From Escherichia sp. E4742 (GTDB taxonomy: Bacteria > Pseudomonadota > Gammaproteobacteria > Enterobacterales > Enterobacteriaceae): a DNA stretch of 64,000 bases. Of this stretch, positions 56,744 to 64,000 are shown piece after piece. The position numbers were made by a program, and so were the translations under genes. The notes beneath the pieces were generated by a model. The model ran no database searches and was not told the DNA's origin. It saw only the letters and a program-made list of their open reading frames with translations. Positions within the stretch are counted from its first letter, which is position 1, and each line of letters starts with the position of its first letter. The stretch covers positions 1,550,001 to 1,614,000 of the forward strand of contig NZ_CP040443.1 of NCBI RefSeq assembly GCF_005843885.1, read 5' to 3'.

Positions 56744-57748
56744 TTACGGCTTCGCCACAAAACCAATCGCTTCATACACCGCTTTCAGCGTACGGGAAGC
56801 GTGCGCGCTGGCTTTTTCTGCGCCGTCTTTCATCACCTGTTGCAGGAAGGCTTCGTCATTACGGAAACGGTGATAGCGTTCCTGCAATTCAGTCAGCATA
56901 CCGGAAACGGCATCAGCCACTTCGCCTTTCAGATGACCATACATCTTGCCTTCGAACTGTTTTTCCAGTTCCGGGATGCTTTGACCCGTTACCGCAGAAA
57001 GGATATCCAGCAGGTTGGAAACGCCCGCTTTGTTCTGCACATCGTAGCGAACTACCGGCGGTTCGTCGGAGTCAGTGACCGCGCGTTTGATTTTCTTCAC
57101 TACCGATTTCGGATCTTCCAGCAGACCGATAACGTTATTGCGGTTATCGTCAGACTTGGACATCTTCTTGGTCGGCTCCAGCAGCGACATTACGCGCGCG
57201 CCAGATTTCGGAATAAACGGCTCCGGTACTTTAAAAATATCGCCATACAGCGCGTTGAAACGCTGGGCGATATCGCGGCTCAGTTCCAGATGCTGTTTCT
57301 GGTCTTCACCCACCGGCACCAGATTGGTTTGATACAGCAGGATGTCCGCTGCCATCAGCACCGGATAATCAAACAGACCAGCGTTGATGTTCTCGGCATA
57401 ACGCGCAGATTTATCTTTAAACTGCGTCATGCGGCTCAGTTCGCCGAAGTAGGTATAGCAGTTCAGTGCCCAGCCTAACTGCGCATGTTCCGGCACGTGG
57501 GACTGAACAAAAATAGTGCTTTTCTCAGGATCGATACCGCAAGCCAGGTACAACGCCAGCGTATCCAGCGTCGCTTTACGCAGCTTCTGCGCATCCTGGC
57601 GCACGGTGATGGCGTGTTGGTCAACGATACAGTAAATGCAATGGTAATCATCCTGCATGTTTACCCACTGACGCAGCGCACCCATGTAGTTACCAATGGT
57701 CAATTCACCTGAGGGCTGTGCGCCACTAAAAACGATGGGCTTAGTCAT
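56744..57748 (-). CDS. trpS: Tryptophanyl-tRNA synthetase
   Basis: Class I synthetase that charges tRNA-Trp. It has 334 residues. HIGH-like motif TIGN in SGELTIGNYMGAL, and KMSKS in PTKKMSKSDDN. Last gene of the aroK-trpS superoperon; the start overlaps the gph stop by 8 bases. Confidence 0.99.
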   Translation of the reverse strand: MTKPIVFSGAQPSGELTIGNYMGALRQWVNMQDDYHCIYCIVDQHAITVRQDAQKLRKATLDTLALYLACGIDPEKSTIFVQSHVPEHAQLGWALNCYTYFGELSRMTQFKDKSARYAENINAGLFDYPVLMAADILLYQTNLVPVGEDQKQHLELSRDIAQRFNALYGDIFKVPEPFIPKSGARVMSLLEPTKKMSKSDDNRNNVIGLLEDPKSVVKKIKRAVTDSDEPPVVRYDVQNKAGVSNLLDILSAVTGQSIPELEKQFEGKMYGHLKGEVADAVSGMLTELQERYHRFRNDEAFLQQVMKDGAEKASAHASRTLKAVYEAIGFVAKP

Positions 57749-58499
57749 TTTTCGATTCCTGATTTTCGCTTTGCGGAAGCCCTAATGCGGGCAGAAGGTC
57801 ATTTATAGAGTGATAAATTACATCAGGCTGGCTGAGATCGATAGCCTCGCCGTAGTTATATCCGTAGGTTAAGCCAACTGATGGGCAACCTGCCGCTTTT
57901 GCCGCCTGAATATCATTGCGTGAGTCGCCAACAAACAGCATCTGTTGTGGGGCAATTCCCATCCGCTCAGCCACCAGTAACAGCGGGTCCGGATGCGGTT
58001 TTTTGTTTTGCACATCATCGCCGCCGATAACCACGCTGAAGTATTTGGCGATGTCTAAGGCTTCGAGCAGCGGCGCGACGAACGGCGTCGGTTTGTTGGT
58101 GACCAGGCCTAACGGCAGACCTTTAGCCTGCAACGCGCCCAGAGTATCAGCAACGTGCGGGAACAAAAACGTCCCCTCTTCGGCAACTTCGCCATAGTAG
58201 CGATCGAACAGTTTACGCAGAATACGTACCTGTTCTTCTGCCGGAATGTCGTCATCAACGGGCGGTTTACCCATTGTTTTACGCAGAGTCGCACGTTCCT
58301 GACGCGCCCAGGTCAATGCGCGCTCCATCAGAACATCTGCGCCGTTACCAATCCAGGTAATAACGCGTTCTTCACCTGCAACAGGCAACTCCAGCGCATA
58401 CAGCGCCATATCTACCGCAGCAGCAAGACCAGGAGCACTGTCCACCAGCGTACCGTCGAGATCAAAAGCGACGCCGCGAATATCTTCAAACTTATTCAT
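57741..58499 (-). CDS. gph: Phosphoglycolate phosphatase Gph
   Basis: A HAD-family phosphatase that removes 2-phosphoglycolate formed during DNA repair. It has 252 residues. Nucleophile Asp13 and Asp15 in AFDLDGTLVDS, motif II LVTNKP, and motif IV VGDSRNDIQAAKAAG. Overlaps rpe and trpS by 8 bases each. Confidence 0.98.
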   Translation of the reverse strand: MNKFEDIRGVAFDLDGTLVDSAPGLAAAVDMALYALELPVAGEERVITWIGNGADVLMERALTWARQERATLRKTMGKPPVDDDIPAEEQVRILRKLFDRYYGEVAEEGTFLFPHVADTLGALQAKGLPLGLVTNKPTPFVAPLLEALDIAKYFSVVIGGDDVQNKKPHPDPLLLVAERMGIAPQQMLFVGDSRNDIQAAKAAGCPSVGLTYGYNYGEAIDLSQPDVIYHSINDLLPALGLPQSENQESKND

Positions 58500-59169
58500 G
58501 ACTTACCTTTGCCAGTTCACTGCGCATTTCATCAATGACTTTTTTGTAGTCTGGCTGGTCGAAGATTGCCGAACCGGCGACGAACATATCCGCTCCCGCC
58601 GCAGCGATTTCGCCAATGTTGTTCACCTTCACGCCACCGTCCACTTCCAGACGGATATCAAAGCCCGACTCATCGATGCGGCGGCGCACTTCGCGCAGTT
58701 TATCTAATGTTTGCGGAATGAAAGACTGACCGCCGAAACCAGGGTTGACGGACATCAGCAGGATCACATCCAGCTTATCCATCACGTAATCCAGATAGCT
58801 CAGAGGTGTCGCCGGGTTAAATACCAGACCCGCTTTACAGCCATTTTCTTTAATCAGTTGCAGCGTGCGGTCAACATGCTCGGAGGCTTCTGGATGAAAG
58901 GTAATGATGCTGGCGCCAGCAGCAGCGAAATCCGGCACAATGCGATCGACGGGTTTCACCATCAGATGCACATCGATAGGGGCGGTAATGCCGTAGTTAC
59001 GCAAGGATTTCAGCACCATTGGCCCAATTGTCAGGTTGGGAACATAGTGGTTATCCATGACGTCAAAATGCACGACATCAGCGCCAGCTGCCAGGGCCTT
59101 TGCGGTATCTTCACCCAGGCGGGCAAAATCAGCCGACAGAATTGAGGGGGCAATCAAATACTGTTTCAT
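58492..59169 (-). CDS. rpe: Ribulose-phosphate 3-epimerase Rpe
   Basis: Pentose phosphate enzyme, interconverting ribulose-5-P and xylulose-5-P. It has 225 residues of a TIM barrel with metal/catalytic residues in VVHFDVMDNHYVPN, TFHPEA and LEVDGGVKVNN. In the dam superoperon, 17 bases after dam. Confidence 0.99.
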   Translation of the reverse strand: MKQYLIAPSILSADFARLGEDTAKALAAGADVVHFDVMDNHYVPNLTIGPMVLKSLRNYGITAPIDVHLMVKPVDRIVPDFAAAGASIITFHPEASEHVDRTLQLIKENGCKAGLVFNPATPLSYLDYVMDKLDVILLMSVNPGFGGQSFIPQTLDKLREVRRRIDESGFDIRLEVDGGVKVNNIGEIAAAGADMFVAGSAIFDQPDYKKVIDEMRSELAKVSHE

Positions 59170-59186
59170 CCGCTTCTCCTTGAGAA

Positions 59187-60023
59187 TTATTTTTTCGCGG
59201 GTGAAACGACTCCTGGTTTGTACAAAGCCAGCAGTTCGTCCACCTTTTTACGTGTGCCGCCGTTGCTGCTTATACTGCGTCGAACTTTGACGACATGCAA
59301 TTTTGCGCGCTGATACCACTCACGCGTTAACATCGTATCGTGATTGGAGATCAGCACAGGAATATGGCGATCAACCAGACCTTCTGCGATCTCCGCCAGA
59401 TGGGCTTGTTGTTCAAGCGTAAAACTGTTTGTGTGATACGCCGTGAAGTTAGCGGTCGCAGAAAGCGGCGCATAAGGCGGATCGCAATAGACGACGGATG
59501 CATCATCTGCGCGCGCCATGCTATCGGCGTAAGACTCACAATAGAAAAAGGCATTCTGCGCTTTTTCGGCAAAATGATACAACTCAGCTTCCGGGAAATA
59601 GGGCTTTTTATAACGGCCAAACGGCACATTAAATTCACCACGCAGATTGTAACGGCACAAACCGTTGTAACCGTAGCGGTTCAAATATAAAAACAGTACT
59701 GCCCGACGCAAGGGATCCTGGCTTTTGTTGAACTCTTCGCGGAACTGATAGTAGACCTCGGCGCAATTTGTTTCGGGAACAAACAGCTCGCGGGCAGCCT
59801 GCACATACTCTTCGGTACGCGTCTTTACAATGTTGTAGAGACTAATCAGATCGCTGTTGATATCAGCAAGGATATAACGAGAAAAGTCGGTGTTAAGAAA
59901 CACCGACCCGGCACCCACAAAAGGTTCAACCAGACATTCGCCCTTAGGCAAATGCCGTTTAATATCATCAAGCAAGGGATATTTGCCCCCTGCCCACTTC
60001 AAAAAAGCGCGATTTTTCTTCAT
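59187..60023 (-). CDS. dam: DNA adenine methyltransferase Dam
   Basis: Methylates adenine in GATC and so directs mismatch repair and replication timing. It has 278 residues. SAM-binding FLKWAGGKY (8-16) and FVGAGSVF, catalytic DPPY at 181-184 (VVYCDPPYAPL). Spacing of 106 bases from damX. Confidence 0.99.
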   Translation of the reverse strand: MKKNRAFLKWAGGKYPLLDDIKRHLPKGECLVEPFVGAGSVFLNTDFSRYILADINSDLISLYNIVKTRTEEYVQAARELFVPETNCAEVYYQFREEFNKSQDPLRRAVLFLYLNRYGYNGLCRYNLRGEFNVPFGRYKKPYFPEAELYHFAEKAQNAFFYCESYADSMARADDASVVYCDPPYAPLSATANFTAYHTNSFTLEQQAHLAEIAEGLVDRHIPVLISNHDTMLTREWYQRAKLHVVKVRRSISSNGGTRKKVDELLALYKPGVVSPAKK

Positions 60024-60091
60024 GCTGACTAACTAATTACACCTTCTCCGGCTGTGGAGAAAGCTCCGACAGCATCCAGCGCTTCAGGCAG

Positions 60092-60119
60092 TTCCCGCAA
60101 CGGTTATCCATTGCGGGAA
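60092..60119 (-). promoter_or_regulatory. Inverted repeat in the damX-dam gap
   Basis: TTCCCGCAA / TTGCGGGAA, a 9-bp stem with a 10-base loop, 10 bases past the damX stop. There is no U tract, so it is more likely an mRNA processing or stability element than a full terminator. Confidence 0.55.
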
Positions 60120-60129
60120 ATAGCCTTGA

Positions 60130-61428
60130 TTACTTCAGATCGGCCTGTACCTGACGCAGCGGTTTCGCCCAAGGATTTTTGGCCTGGACATCGGCTGGCA
60201 ATGTAGATACCGCTTTTTTCGCTTCTTCTTTCGAAGCGTACACGCCAGAAACCAGGACATACCACGGCTGACCATTACGCGTCGTTTCATAGACAACGTA
60301 GTTTTTCAGGTTCTCTTTCTTCGCCCAACCGTTCAGGTTGTCGTAGTTAGAGGAACTGCTCAACTGCAGAGTGTAATGGCTTGACGGTGCCGATTTCAAC
60401 GAACCAACATTACCCGCGCTCTTCGCCCCAGCAGCTGGTGTTGTCGTGGTTTGCGCCGGAGATGCCGTTTGTGCCGGCTCCGTGCTGGCAGTCGCATTCG
60501 GCGCTGGCGTTGCCGCTGGCGTAGAAGTCGCAGCCGGTGCCTTCGAGCTCGCCACTGGCGCTGCTGGTTCGGTACGCTTCGGTTGCTGTGCTACCGGCTT
60601 CGGTTCGGTTTTCACAGTTGCTTGCGGTTTTTTCGGTTCAATCACTGCCTGCTGACGCGGCGGACGCGTGGTGGTCGGACGTTCAGCGGTTTGCGTTTTT
60701 GCCGTGTCGCGCGATGCATTGCCATTGCGTACTGGCGCAACCGTTGCGGGTTCGGTCGGCAATGTCGAATTTACCGCCACATTGTTCAGCTGTTGCTGAT
60801 TTTGCGGCTGGGTCAGGGCATTGTTCAGATCACCCTGTACTTCAACACGCTGTTGACCATCCGTTGCCGCCGGGGTTTGCCCCTGAGTCGGCGTAGAAGA
60901 AATCGGCGGCAGAGAAACATCCTGCTGAGTATTTTCCGCAGACGTGGTTCCCGGTGCTGGCTGCACGCCATTCGCCTGATCGGTCGCATTGCCAGCAAGA
61001 TCAATACTCTTCTCGCCAGACGCTGTTTGATCGCTGGAAGAGGTCGAGGGGGCTTTTAACGCAGAACCGATACCGATGATCAACAGCAACAGAACCAGAA
61101 TACCGACGCCCATCATCATATACTGACGAGAAGCAGGTTTGCTGGCTGCTTTTTTGCGCTTACGCGGACGACGCTCTACGCGCTCTTCATCCACAGCTTC
61201 ATCTTCGGAATCATCAATTTCTTCTTCGATTTCCGGTTCCTCATTGCGCTCTTTTTGAGCACGAGTCGGACGGCGATCGTCAGTTTCATCAAGTTCAATA
61301 TCATCAAAATTGATCTGCGGTTCGCCACGTTCAGTACGTTCAGAACGCTCAGAAGATTGACGAGAACGACCAGTACGACGATCGCTGGGATCGGGTTTCA
61401 GCTCGTCTTCTGGTTTGAATTCATCCAT
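60130..61428 (-). CDS. damX: Cell-division SPOR-domain protein DamX
   Basis: A bitopic inner-membrane protein recruited to the septum, where its SPOR domain binds denuded peptidoglycan. It has 432 residues. An acidic/basic cytoplasmic region (1-100), one transmembrane helix (about 103-124), a long Pro/Thr/Ala/Gln-rich linker (about 125-345), and the SPOR domain (about 350-426; SHYTLQLSSSSNYDNLNGW). The linker composition makes length differences between strains likely. Confidence 0.97.
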   Translation of the reverse strand: MDEFKPEDELKPDPSDRRTGRSRQSSERSERTERGEPQINFDDIELDETDDRRPTRAQKERNEEPEIEEEIDDSEDEAVDEERVERRPRKRKKAASKPASRQYMMMGVGILVLLLLIIGIGSALKAPSTSSSDQTASGEKSIDLAGNATDQANGVQPAPGTTSAENTQQDVSLPPISSTPTQGQTPAATDGQQRVEVQGDLNNALTQPQNQQQLNNVAVNSTLPTEPATVAPVRNGNASRDTAKTQTAERPTTTRPPRQQAVIEPKKPQATVKTEPKPVAQQPKRTEPAAPVASSKAPAATSTPAATPAPNATASTEPAQTASPAQTTTTPAAGAKSAGNVGSLKSAPSSHYTLQLSSSSNYDNLNGWAKKENLKNYVVYETTRNGQPWYVLVSGVYASKEEAKKAVSTLPADVQAKNPWAKPLRQVQADLK

Positions 61429-61519
61429 TTAACACCCCACTAAAAGGTTAATGCTTACCACGTTGCAATTAACCTGAAGCTAATAAACCGCCGGATAAGC
61501 GGCCTGACCTTTCTTGTTG

Positions 61520-62608
61520 TTACGCTAACTGACAATCAGCAATGGCGTTAAGAACGATATCGTGCGAAACACCGCCGCGAACTTCGCTCTTACCAATTGC
61601 CAGCGGAAGAATTAAGCGCATTTCTCCCGCAAGAACTTTCTTGTCACGCAGCATATGCGGTAAATATGCCTGCGCGGACATTTCGCGCGGCCCATTGACC
61701 GGTAACCCAGCCCGCGTGAGCAGGGTAATAATACGCTGCGTTTCGGCAGAACTGAACTGCCCGAGACGTTCCGATGTGCGCGCCGCCATTACCATACCCG
61801 CAGCAACCGCTTCACCGTGTAGCCAATTACCATAGCCCATTTCAGCTTCAATGGCATGACCAAAGGTATGTCCAAGATTGAGTAAAGCACGTAAGCCAGC
61901 TTCACGCTCGTCAGCGGCGACAACTTCTGCTTTCAGCTCACAGCAGCGGCGAATACAGTACGCCATTGCAGGGCCATCCAGACGAAGCAGCGCGTCGAGA
62001 TTCTCTTCCAGCCAGTGGAAAAACTCGCCGTCAAGAATAATGCCGTATTTGATGACTTCCGCTAGCCCTGAAGCCAACTCACGCTGAGGAAGCGTTTTCA
62101 GACAATCGAGATCTACCACCACCGATGCAGGTTGGTAAAACGCGCCAATCATGTTTTTACCGAGGGGATGGTTTACCGCGGTTTTGCCGCCAACGGAGGA
62201 GTCAACCTGCGACAATAACGTCGTTGGGACTTGAATGAAGCGAACGCCGCGCTGATAGCTCGCCGCCGCGAAACCGGTAAGATCGCCCACCACGCCGCCG
62301 CCAAGTGCAACCAGTGTAGTATCGCGTCCATGCGGCTTTTGCAACAACGCTGTAAAGACGGTGTCGAGTACTGCCAGGCTTTTATACTGCTCGCCGTCAG
62401 GGAGGATAACGCTATCGACGTTAACACCCGCCTGTTCAAGTACGCCGCGGACCTTATCGAGATACAGAGGAGCCAGGGTTTCGTTGGTGACCAACATCAC
62501 CTGCTCGCCCGATTTCAGCGGTAAGAATGAAGCTGGTTCGTTAAACAAACCAGATGCGATGGTAATTGGGTAACTACGTTCCCCGAGAGTGACGACTATC
62601 CTCTCCAT
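61520..62608 (-). CDS. aroB: 3-dehydroquinate synthase AroB
   Basis: Second step of the shikimate pathway, forming dehydroquinate from DAHP with NAD+ and a metal ion. It has 362 residues. Signatures ALGGGVVGDLTGFAAA (NAD) and NLGHTFGHAIEAEMGYGNWLHGEAV, with the metal-ligand histidines. Confidence 0.99.
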   Translation of the reverse strand: MERIVVTLGERSYPITIASGLFNEPASFLPLKSGEQVMLVTNETLAPLYLDKVRGVLEQAGVNVDSVILPDGEQYKSLAVLDTVFTALLQKPHGRDTTLVALGGGVVGDLTGFAAASYQRGVRFIQVPTTLLSQVDSSVGGKTAVNHPLGKNMIGAFYQPASVVVDLDCLKTLPQRELASGLAEVIKYGIILDGEFFHWLEENLDALLRLDGPAMAYCIRRCCELKAEVVAADEREAGLRALLNLGHTFGHAIEAEMGYGNWLHGEAVAAGMVMAARTSERLGQFSSAETQRIITLLTRAGLPVNGPREMSAQAYLPHMLRDKKVLAGEMRLILPLAIGKSEVRGGVSHDIVLNAIADCQLA

Positions 62609-62664
62609 AACGCGACATCCACCTTAATTACTGTACCCGCAGACGAGTGTATTTAAAGCCAGAA

Positions 62665-63186
62665 TTAGTTGCTTTCCAGCATGTTAATAATCTGGTTTGC
62701 GACCACTTTAGCGCTTTGGTCATCAGTACGAATGGTCACGTCGGCAATCTCTTCATACAGCGGATTGCGTTCATTGGCCAACGCTTCCAGAACTTCACGT
62801 GGCGGTGTTTCAACGTGCAGCAACGGGCGTTTTTTATCACGCTGCGTGCGTGCAAGTTGCTTTTCGATGGTCGTTTCAAGATAAACGACAACGCCACGAG
62901 CGGAAAGACGGTTACGCGTTTCGCGGGATTTCACAGAGCCGCCGCCAGTAGCCAGCACAATACCCTGCTTCTCGGTCAATTCATTGATGACCTTTTCTTC
63001 GCGATCGCGGAAGCCTTCTTCGCCTTCTAAATCGAAAACCCAGCCCACATCAGCTCCGGTTCGTTTCTCAATCTCTTGATCGGAATCGTAAAATTCCATA
63101 TTGAGTTGTTGAGCTAACTGGCGCCCAATAGTGCTTTTTCCGGCACCCATAGGCCCAACCAGAAAGATATTGCGTTTCTCTGCCAT
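62665..63186 (-). CDS. aroK: Shikimate kinase I AroK
   Basis: Phosphorylates shikimate. The MAEKRNIFLVGPMGAGKST start at 63186 gives 173 residues; the frame is open 67 codons further but this extension does not resemble the family. P-loop GPMGAGKS at 11-18, DSDQEIEKRTG (substrate Asp), and TGGGSV. First gene of the aroK-trpS superoperon, 56 bases before aroB. Confidence 0.98.
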   Translation of the reverse strand: MAEKRNIFLVGPMGAGKSTIGRQLAQQLNMEFYDSDQEIEKRTGADVGWVFDLEGEEGFRDREEKVINELTEKQGIVLATGGGSVKSRETRNRLSARGVVVYLETTIEKQLARTQRDKKRPLLHVETPPREVLEALANERNPLYEEIADVTIRTDDQSAKVVANQIINMLESN

Positions 63187-63295
63187 TTTTTCGGTACTAC
63201 TAAGACTATTCGTTAATGATAAACCCGCTTCGCTCAGAGAGCGCAGCAGGACATGAACTGAAACCTCATAAGATATTGCGAGAGTCAGACTGAAA

Positions 63296-63325
63296 ATTAT
63301 CTCAATACTCCAGCAGGTTTGGCAA
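63296..63325 (-). promoter_or_regulatory. Candidate promoter of aroKB and the dam superoperon
   Basis: On the minus strand TTGCCA, an 18-base spacer, then GATAAT, about 110 bases before the aroK ATG. Good match to sigma-70. Other promoters are known further upstream in E. coli but I do not place them. Confidence 0.55.
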
Positions 63326-63422
63326 CTGAATAAATCGCCCATCCCTCTGCATATCTGGTCGCTGCAGGCATACTGCCTTGCTATCACCGCTTTGGCGATA
63401 AATCACCGGGTAAGATTAGCGT

Positions 63423-63480
63423 AAAAAAGACAGCAAAATGCCGCCTGAATGATAAATCATCATCATAAAACGCAGGCAGC
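63423..63480 (-). terminator. Candidate terminator of the hof operon
   Basis: GCCGCCTG (63440-63447) pairs with CAGGCAGC (63473-63480), with one G-T pair and an inner ATGAT/ATCAT stem. The minus strand then reads ATTTTGCTGTCTTTTTT. It lies just over 100 bases past the hofQ stop. Confidence 0.55.
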
Positions 63481-63586
63481 TAAGAGCACCAACTCTCAAA
63501 TCGGTACTCCTTGTATGCTAAATACCTGCGCGCGTCAAATAGATGAAACACGTTCAACGTAAAAACATCACCGCTTTTGCGGCGGT

Positions 63587-64000
63587 TTACTCACTGGAAA
63601 CCAGTCGTGGCGTGATAAACACCACTAACTCACGTCGTTCATCTTCTTTTCCGTCATGACGAAATAATTGCCCGAACCAGGGAATGTCACCCAACAGCGG
63701 TACGCTATCCTGACCCGATTTATTTTTACGGGTAAAAATGCCGCCTAGCGCCAACGTTTCTCCGCTTTTGACCTCGACTTGCGTTTCGATCTCCTGCTTA
63801 TCAATTGCCAACACTTCGCCATCGGCTTGTTGAAGGACCTGCCCCGGAACGTTCTGGCTGATGTGTAACTTCAGCCGGATGCGACCTTTTTGTAACACCG
63901 TGGGCGTGACCTCCATTCCCAGTACCGCCTCTTTAAACTCCACCGATGTTGCACCACTTTCACCACTGGAAACCTGATACGGAATTTCGCTTCCCTGTTT
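63587..64000 (-). CDS. hofQ: DNA-uptake secretin HofQ (5' end outside window)
   Basis: C-terminal 137 codons of a PilQ-type outer-membrane secretin needed for use of external DNA as a nutrient in E. coli. The frame is open to the window edge on the minus strand (KQGSEIPYQVSSGES...). The secretin-domain signature VPLLGDIPWFGQLFRHDGKE is visible near the C-terminus, and the protein ends ITPRLVSSE. The start is missing from the window, so the frame's internal GTG at 63943 is not a start. Confidence 0.95.
   Translation of the reverse strand, partial: KQGSEIPYQVSSGESGATSVEFKEAVLGMEVTPTVLQKGRIRLKLHISQNVPGQVLQQADGEVLAIDKQEIETQVEVKSGETLALGGIFTRKNKSGQDSVPLLGDIPWFGQLFRHDGKEDERRELVVFITPRLVSSE

Larger units (their letters stand above)
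63187..63586. other. 400-base intergenic region between hofQ and aroK
   Basis: Non-coding on both strands by my reading. It holds the aroK promoter at 63296-63325 and a hairpin at 63440-63480. The remainder shows no repeat, RNA gene or conserved frame that I recognise. Confidence 0.6.

Noticed and set aside
63187..63387. 67-codon upstream extension of aroK
   Set aside because: The extension is Cys- and Ser-rich, resembles no shikimate kinase, and overlaps the likely promoter. The ATG at 63186 matches the family start.

Overview
The window is a chromosome segment from an enterobacterium that is almost certainly Escherichia coli or a very close relative (Shigella/Escherichia). MscL, CRP, ArfA, Php, the ribosomal proteins and the gene order rsmB-trkA ... 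aroB-aroK-hofQ match, from memory, the E. coli map around 73-76 min. It is not K-12-like. S7 (rpsG) ends at the short 156-aa stop, the gsp type II secretion operon and chiA are missing between rpsJ and tufA, and the fructoselysine (frl) operon is missing between yhfL and yhfS. I see no tRNA, rRNA, IS element, prophage or CRISPR array.

Layout. 1-3.9 kb: rsmB (5' cut by the window edge), trkA, mscL, arfA, zntR, yhdN. 4.0-17.9 kb, minus strand: the alpha (rpsM-rpsK-rpsD-rpoA-rplQ), spc (rplN ... secY-rpmJ) and S10 (rpsJ ... rpsQ) ribosomal protein operons, with their promoters, terminators and autoregulatory RNA sites (S4, S8 and L4 targets). 18.0-19.3 kb: a short prepilin peptidase (hopD) convergent with bfr-bfd. 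19.4-25.7 kb, minus strand: the str operon (rpsL-rpsG-fusA-tufA) and, upstream of it, yheO-tusDCB. 25.8-30.4 kb: fkpA, slyX, slyD and the glutathione-gated K+ efflux genes kefG-kefB with yheV. 30.5-38.2 kb: yheS-yheT-yheU-prkB, yhfA, crp, yhfK. 38.2-41.6 kb, minus strand: argD, pabA, fic-yhfG, ppiA. 41.8-48.9 kb: tsgA, the anaerobic nitrite reductase operon nirBDC-cysG, yhfL. 49.0-56.5 kb, minus strand: the poorly characterised yhfS-yhfT-yhfU-php-yhfW-yhfX-yhfY-yhfZ cluster. 56.6-64 kb, minus strand: the aroK-aroB-damX-dam-rpe-gph-trpS superoperon and the 3' end of hofQ.

How the parts work together. Most of the window is translation machinery and its feedback control. The nir region couples a FNR/NarL-type promoter to nitrite reduction, nitrite transport and siroheme synthesis. 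The part most like an undescribed system is the yhf cluster. It combines a membrane transporter, two PLP-type enzymes (aminotransferase/lyase-like YhfS and alanine-racemase-like YhfX), a phosphotriesterase-like hydrolase (Php), a phosphopentomutase-like metalloenzyme (YhfW), an orphan PRD domain (YhfY) and a GntR-like regulator (YhfZ). I found a TTCA-N6-TGAA inverted repeat twice in front of yhfZ and once in front of yhfX, at matching distances from the start codons. It is a candidate operator for this cluster.

Limits: comparisons with K-12 and Salmonella are from memory, not from a database search. Promoter and operator calls rest on motif reading only.
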